From the NCBI GenBank assembly GCA_944353735.1, contig CALVPU010000149.1, positions 1-9,907 of the forward strand: a stretch of DNA of 9,907 nt, read 5' to 3'. The notes beneath the pieces are model-generated. The model ran no database searches, had not been told where the DNA came from, and saw nothing but the letters and a program-made list of their open reading frames with translations. Positions 6,385 through 9,907 of the stretch are shown one piece after another. The translations under genes and the position numbers were made by a program. Source of the DNA: an uncultured Eubacteriales bacterium (GTDB taxonomy: Bacteria > Bacillota > Clostridia > Christensenellales > Aristaeellaceae). The first letter of the stretch is position 1; each line of letters begins with the position of its first letter.

Positions 6385-8157
6385 ATGCAAAAACGACGCC
6401 GGAAACACAGCTTTGGCGAGACGATCGCGCTCTTTCGATCCTTTTTTCCCTATTTCCGCCCGCACATGGGCGTCATGGCGCTGGACCTGTTCTGCGCTGC
6501 GCTGACGACGATTTGCGACCTTGTCCTGCCGCTGATCGTGCGCTATATCACCGGCGCGGCGTCGGATGGCGTGACGCTGCTGGTCTCGACGGTGCTCAAG
6601 CTCGGTGCGGTGTATCTGGTGCTGCGCATCATCGACACCGCCGCAAACTATTATATGCAGTCCATCGGGCACATCATGGGCGCACACATTGAAGCGGAAA
6701 TGCGCCGTGATCTGTTCTCGCACCTGCAGGACCTTTCGCACAGTTATTACGACAACACCAAGATCGGTCAGCTGATGTCGCGCATCACCGCCGACCTCAA
6801 CGACATCACCGAATTCGCGCACCACTTCCCGGAAGAGATGTTCATCGCCCTGATCAAGATCGTGGCGGCGTTCGCAATTCTCTGCCAGACGAACGTGGTG
6901 CTGACGGTCATCGTGTTTGCGGCGCTGCCGCTGATGGTGTTCTGCTCCAACTACTTCTCGCGCCGGATGCGCAGGAGCTTCAAGGAATCGCGCTTCCATC
7001 TCGGCGAGCTCAACGCGCAGGTCGAGGACAGCCTGTCCGGCATCCGCGTGGTGAAATCGTTCGCCAACGAATCGCTGGAGAAGGACAAGTTCGCCGTCGG
7101 CAACGAAAAGTTCGTGGACATCAAGCGCGGCATGTACCACAACATGGCGGGCTTCCACTCCGTCACGCGCCTGTTCGACGGCGTCATGTACATCCTCGTC
7201 GTCGTGCTGGGCGCGATCTACATGATCAACGGCGCGATCGCGCCGGAGGATCTCGTCGCCTACCTGCTCTACGTGCAGACGCTGCTGACCTCCATCCGCC
7301 GCATCGTCGAGTTCATGGAGCAGTTCCAGCGCGGAATCACCGGCATCGAGCGCTTCAACGAGGTCATGGCGGAACCGGTGACGATTGCTGACCGACCCGG
7401 CGCGCGAGAGATGGGCGAGGTGCACGGCGCGATCGACTTCGACCACGTGTCGTTCTCCTATGGGCATGGTCTCAAGAACGTGCTCACCGACATCAACCTG
7501 CACGTCCGCGCGGGAGAGAGCGTCGCCCTCGTCGGTCCTTCCGGCGGCGGCAAGACCACGCTGTGCAGCCTGATCCCGCGCTTTTACGAGGTCACTGCGG
7601 GCGCGATTCGCATCGACGGCGCCGACATCCGCGACTTCACCCTGCACTCGTTGCGCAGCCACATCGGCGTCGTGCAGCAGGACGTGTACATGTTCTCGGG
7701 CTCGATTGCTGAAAACATCGAGTATGGTCGGCCCGGCGCATCGCGCGAAGAAATCATCGCGGCGGCGAAGCTTGCCGGCGCGCATGAATTCATCCTCGAG
7801 CTCGAGGACGGCTACGACACGTATGTCGGCGAGCGCGGCGTGCGCCTCTCCGGCGGACAGAAACAGCGCATTTCCATCGCGCGCGTGTTCCTGAAAAATC
7901 CGCCGATACTGATCCTCGACGAGGCGACCAGCGCGCTGGACAATGAGTCCGAGCATCTGGTCCAGCAGTCGCTGGAGAAGCTGATGAAGGGCCGCACGAC
8001 CTTTACCATCGCGCACCGCCTCACCACCATCCGCAACGCCGACGAGATCCTCGTGCTGACGGACGAGGGCATCGTCGAGCGCGGCACGCATCAGTCGCTG
8101 CTCGCCGCGCATGGCCTCTACGCCAGCCTCTACGACCTGTATACGCGCGAGGCGTGA
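6385..8157 (+). CDS. ABC exporter half-transporter (fused membrane and ATPase domains)
   Basis: The 590-residue product is a type IV ABC exporter half-molecule that works as a dimer to move a substrate out of the cell. The membrane domain covers about 20-320, with spans near 29-52, 64-90, 150-190 (two) and 265-315. The ATPase domain shows Walker A GPSGGGKTT (384-392, K390), a Q-loop in GVVQQDVYMFSGSIAENI, signature LSGGQ (488-492), Walker B ILILD with D512 and catalytic E513, and H-loop H544 in AHRL, so it should be an active ATPase. Full length, no truncation. It has its own promoter and no partner gene beside it, which favours a homodimer of the BmrA/YfiB-like multidrug or lipid export type; the substrate cannot be read from sequence. 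It is divergent from the exonuclease gene, and the close back-to-back promoters could allow shared control. Confidence 0.93.
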   Translation: MQKRRRKHSFGETIALFRSFFPYFRPHMGVMALDLFCAALTTICDLVLPLIVRYITGAASDGVTLLVSTVLKLGAVYLVLRIIDTAANYYMQSIGHIMGAHIEAEMRRDLFSHLQDLSHSYYDNTKIGQLMSRITADLNDITEFAHHFPEEMFIALIKIVAAFAILCQTNVVLTVIVFAALPLMVFCSNYFSRRMRRSFKESRFHLGELNAQVEDSLSGIRVVKSFANESLEKDKFAVGNEKFVDIKRGMYHNMAGFHSVTRLFDGVMYILVVVLGAIYMINGAIAPEDLVAYLLYVQTLLTSIRRIVEFMEQFQRGITGIERFNEVMAEPVTIADRPGAREMGEVHGAIDFDHVSFSYGHGLKNVLTDINLHVRAGESVALVGPSGGGKTTLCSLIPRFYEVTAGAIRIDGADIRDFTLHSLRSHIGVVQQDVYMFSGSIAENIEYGRPGASREEIIAAAKLAGAHEFILELEDGYDTYVGERGVRLSGGQKQRISIARVFLKNPPILILDEATSALDNESEHLVQQSLEKLMKGRTTFTIAHRLTTIRNADEILVLTDEGIVERGTHQSLLAAHGLYASLYDLYTREA

Positions 8158-8236
8158 CTGAAGCCTCCGCCGTCCGAATGAACCGCAGGGCACAGGAAAT
8201 TAACGCAAGTTCCGGCGCCAAACGCGATATTGCATC

Positions 8237-8265
8237 TTGACAAACCCACCTGCGCGGAGTATAAT
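8237..8265 (+). promoter_or_regulatory. Perfect consensus sigma-A promoter for tRNA-Pro
   Basis: TTGACA (8237-8242), a 17-base spacer and TATAAT (8260-8265) match the consensus in all twelve positions. The start would be near 8272, about 26 bases before the mature tRNA 5' end. Such strength fits a stable RNA gene. It also isolates the tRNA unit from the exporter gene, which ends 79 bases earlier without a visible terminator. Confidence 0.92.
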
Positions 8266-8297
8266 ATACCAGTGTTGAGGCGGTTCTGCCTTGGCGA

Positions 8298-8374
8298 CTG
8301 GGTGTGGCGCAGTTTGGTAGCGTGCTTGAATGGGGTTCAAGAGGCCGGAAGTTCGAATCTTCTCACCCAGACCA
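8298..8374 (+). tRNA. tRNA-Pro, anticodon GGG
   Basis: All arms fold: acceptor CTGGGTG (8298-8304) with CACCCAG (8364-8370), D arm GCGC/GCGT (8307-8310 with 8320-8323), anticodon stem CTTGA/TCAAG (8325-8329 with 8337-8341), and T arm with TTCGAAT loop (8352-8358). The anticodon loop ATGGGGT puts GGG at 8332-8334, reading CCC and CCU proline codons. The C1-G72 pair and discriminator A fit proline identity, and CCA (8372-8374) is encoded. There are two G-U wobbles, at the D-stem end and the first T-stem pair. It stands alone, not in a tRNA cluster. Confidence 0.96.
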
Positions 8375-8378
8375 ATCG

Positions 8379-8416
8379 AAAGTCCTTGAAAACGCAGCGT
8401 TTTCAAGGACTTTTTT
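8379..8416 (+). terminator. Intrinsic terminator of tRNA-Pro
   Basis: The arms 8381-8394 and 8398-8411 are perfect 14-bp reverse complements with a three-base loop, extendable by two A-T pairs, and are followed by a run of six T (8411-8416). It starts four bases after the encoded CCA. On the opposite strand only TTTC follows the stem, so it is not a clear terminator in that direction. Confidence 0.92.
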
Positions 8417-8424
8417 ATGCCCCG

Positions 8425-8449
8425 ACAGCGGCGCGGCAAGCGCCGCTGT
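8425..8449 (-). terminator. Hairpin downstream of the isomerase-like gene, weak terminator
   Basis: A perfect 9-bp stem (8425-8433 with 8441-8449, seven-base loop) lies 12 bases after the isomerase stop on the minus strand. No T-tract follows on that strand, so it may protect the 3' end more than stop transcription. It is the only candidate 3'-end structure before the convergent tRNA unit. Confidence 0.4.
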
Positions 8450-8461
8450 TCCGAAGCGCAT

Positions 8462-9250
8462 TCACAGCGCCATGATGGCGCGCACGGCTTCGCTGGTAGT
8501 GGTCTTGGGCATGAGCTCGAAGCCCAGCAGACCCGCGTAACCGCTCGCCTCCAGACAGGCAAAGACGTTGCGGTAATTGATCTCGCCAGTTCCGGGTTCA
8601 TGGCGTCCCGGCGCATCCGCCACGTGAACGTGCCCGAACTGGCTCGCGTAGGCGCGGATGTTGTCGCACAGAGCGCCCTCGTTGAGCTGCATGTGATAGG
8701 CGTCATAGAGCACCATGAGCATCGGCGAGCTGATCAGGCGGGTAAGTTCAACTGCCATGCGCGTATGCTTGAGAAAGTTCCCGGCGTGATCCGTAGTGAC
8801 GTTGAGCGGTTCAAGGTTCAGGCGGACGCCGTTCGCCTCGGCAAGGCGCGCGCAGTCCTTGAGCGCGTCGTACATGGCGCAGAGCTTGACGGTGTCGGAC
8901 AGCTCGTCGCAGCGGTCACTCACGACGCCGCCCGCGCCGAGCGCGTTGGAGTGGATGGTCAGCGACGGTGCGCCGACCTGCCGGGCAGCGTCGATGGATC
9001 GGCGCAGGAAGGCGAGGTAGGACTCCCGGTGCGCCGGATTGACGAGCGAAAAGTCCGCGTCGCCGTTGAATCCGGCGATGGCGATTCCTGCGCGGGAAGC
9101 TGCATCAGCCACACGGGCGAGGTCCTTGTCCGTCCAGTTCCAGAATTCCACCGCGGCGAAGCCGTCGCTTCGCGCCGCCTGAAAGCGATCGTAGAACGGC
9201 AGCTCCGTGTAGAGCGTTTCGATGCAGGCACATTTTTTCAGCTTTGTCAT
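8462..9250 (-). CDS. Hydroxypyruvate isomerase-like sugar isomerase/epimerase
   Basis: The 262-residue product is a TIM-barrel enzyme of the xylose isomerase-like (AP endonuclease 2) superfamily, closest in pattern to hydroxypyruvate isomerase, which interconverts hydroxypyruvate and tartronate semialdehyde. Marks: an early LYTELPFYDRFQAA segment and GFAAVEFW (30-37), the metal glutamate in LNLEPLN (E147), D183 in LYDAYHMQLNEG, GHVHVADAPGRHEPGTGEINY (206-226) which is nearly diagnostic of the Hyi group, and a second metal glutamate in LLGFEL (E245). Position 209, commonly Gln in Hyi, is His, so the substrate could be another small sugar acid or ketose. There is no signal peptide. The ATG has AAGGGAG eight bases upstream and the gene has its own consensus promoter. 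No glyoxylate-pathway genes are beside it, so the exact reaction is unproven; fold and family are firm. Confidence 0.85.
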   Translation of the reverse strand: MTKLKKCACIETLYTELPFYDRFQAARSDGFAAVEFWNWTDKDLARVADAASRAGIAIAGFNGDADFSLVNPAHRESYLAFLRRSIDAARQVGAPSLTIHSNALGAGGVVSDRCDELSDTVKLCAMYDALKDCARLAEANGVRLNLEPLNVTTDHAGNFLKHTRMAVELTRLISSPMLMVLYDAYHMQLNEGALCDNIRAYASQFGHVHVADAPGRHEPGTGEINYRNVFACLEASGYAGLLGFELMPKTTTSEAVRAIMAL

Positions 9251-9286
9251 GGCAGGCGCTCCCTTCCGTTTTCGATGTGTATTTCA

Positions 9287-9315
9287 ATTATAAGTCGGCG
9301 AAAATGCGATGTCAA
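9287..9315 (-). promoter_or_regulatory. Perfect consensus sigma-A promoter for the isomerase-like gene
   Basis: On the minus strand TTGACA (9310-9315) and TATAAT (9287-9292) are separated by exactly 17 bases, a full consensus match. The start would be near 9280, about 30 bases before the ATG at 9250. Such strength is unusual for a catabolic enzyme gene and may be held down by a repressor, but no operator palindrome is visible. Confidence 0.9.
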
Positions 9316-9330
9316 TTGCCTGCGCGCATC

Positions 9331-9356
9331 AAAAATGCCCCGGGAACGCCGGGGCA
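9331..9356 (-). terminator. Intrinsic terminator of the small secreted protein gene
   Basis: TGCCCCGG (9336-9343) pairs perfectly with CCGGGGCA (9349-9356) around five bases; on the minus strand the stem is followed by TTTTT (9335 to 9331). It lies 56 bases after the stop of the upstream minus-strand gene and 15 bases before the isomerase -35 box, separating the two transcripts. Confidence 0.9.
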
Positions 9357-9412
9357 AGGTCGATTCGTCCATCCGGGCAACCGCTGTTCGACGAAAGTAG
9401 CGCAGCCGCCTT

Positions 9413-9868
9413 TCACGCCGCTGCGCGCGCGATCACGCCTTCGATGTAGTAGTCCAGCGCAAGGCCATGGCGGTAGTAGCGCGCATCGCCGTCTCCGCGC
9501 ATGGCGGTCAGGCGCGCGTCGCGATACCAGTCGAGAGTCGCGGCGGTGTCGTCGTCAAAGGTCAACTCGATCGTCGCCGCGGGCATTTCGCCGTCGATGA
9601 GGGCGAGCGCGTCCGCCTCTGCCCACTCGGCATAGGCGAATTCATACTGCAGAATCGCCGTCAATCCAAAGTCGCGCGATGGATTCTCCATGTCGATCAG
9701 GTCGACGGCGATGGGGTCAGGCGCCTCGTTCACGTACAGAACTTCCGCGACGATGACCTTGTCACCGGCAATCTGTTCGTAGAGCGTGCCAATCGGTTCA
9801 GATTGCTCCGCGCAGGCAAAGCCGGTCAGTGCCAGAACGAGTACGAGCATCAGGGCGAGTTTTCTCAT
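9413..9868 (-). CDS. Small secreted protein of unknown function
   Basis: The 151-residue product begins with a clear signal peptide (MRK, hydrophobic core to about residue 17, then ACA before EQSEP). Cleavage after residue 20 by signal peptidase I fits an A-x-A site; C19 is close, but the residues before it (GFA) do not make a good lipobox, so lipid anchoring is uncertain. The mature part is about 130 residues, acidic, with no cysteine, no repeat and no membrane span; motifs such as LTFDDDTAATLDWYRDARL suggest a small alpha/beta domain, but I recognise no family. AAAGGAG lies nine bases before the ATG. A CATTAT (9898-9903) could be its -10 box, with the -35 beyond the window. It has its own terminator and so appears to be a single-gene unit or the end of an operon. 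Confidence 0.8.
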   Translation of the reverse strand: MRKLALMLVLVLALTGFACAEQSEPIGTLYEQIAGDKVIVAEVLYVNEAPDPIAVDLIDMENPSRDFGLTAILQYEFAYAEWAEADALALIDGEMPAATIELTFDDDTAATLDWYRDARLTAMRGDGDARYYRHGLALDYYIEGVIARAAA

Positions 9869-9907
9869 CGAAATCGTCTCCTTTCCGATTTACGCGCATA
9901 ATGAACT

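Noticed and set aside
6379..8193. 604-residue minus-strand open frame opposite the ABC exporter
   Set aside because: It mirrors the exporter's codon pattern and encodes no recognisable motif, while the plus strand has every ATPase motif.
9800..9868. Lipobox in the small secreted protein
   Set aside because: The residues before C19 are G-F-A, which lacks the usual Leu/Val/Ile at -3; an A-x-A signal peptidase I site ending at residue 20 fits better.
1..9907. Mobile elements, CRISPR array, phage or toxin-antitoxin genes
   Set aside because: No transposase, integrase, regularly spaced direct repeats, or paired small genes of that kind could be seen; gene content and base use look uniform.

Overview
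The window looks like a chromosomal piece of a GC-rich, low-complexity-free Bacillota/Clostridia-type genome. The reasons are strong AGGAGG-type ribosome binding sites, consensus sigma-A promoters with TTGACA and a 17-base spacer, an LplB/LplC/LplA-type sugar importer without its own ATPase, and a YprB/MrfB-type exonuclease. The exact genus cannot be told from the sequence; an uncultured gut-type Clostridia lineage (for example Christensenellales-like) is only a guess. I see no transposase, integrase, CRISPR array or toxin-antitoxin pair.

Layout. (1) 1-3873, plus strand: the 3' end of a PhnP-like metallo-beta-lactamase-fold phosphodiesterase, overlapping permease 1, which overlaps permease 2, then a 47-base gap with a small hairpin and a secreted solute-binding protein. 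These four form one apparent operon for oligosaccharide or modified-sugar uptake plus one hydrolase. (2) 3874-4196: a gene-free convergent region with several inverted repeats, ending in a perfect 16-bp hairpin that serves the minus-strand operon. (3) 4197-6230, minus strand: an MrfB/YprB-like DEDDh exonuclease followed by a TPR protein, transcribed from a TTGACA-17-TACAAT promoter. (4) 6326-8157, plus strand: a divergent promoter and a single-gene ABC exporter half-transporter. (5) 8237-8416: a complete tRNA-Pro(GGG) unit with perfect promoter, encoded CCA and strong terminator. (6) 8462-9315, minus strand: a hydroxypyruvate isomerase-like sugar epimerase/isomerase gene with a perfect consensus promoter. 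(7) 9331-9868, minus strand: a small secreted protein of unknown function with its own intrinsic terminator.

How the genes relate. The importer, phosphodiesterase and isomerase-like enzyme all fit carbohydrate metabolism, but only the first group is physically linked. The exonuclease/TPR pair may act in DNA repair or nucleic acid processing. Most of the window is ordinary housekeeping and transport content. The parts that deserve a second look are the structured gene-free segment after the binding-protein gene, the binding protein's lack of a lipobox cysteine, the hydrolase welded into the importer operon, and the exonuclease paired with a TPR protein instead of its usual helicase partner.
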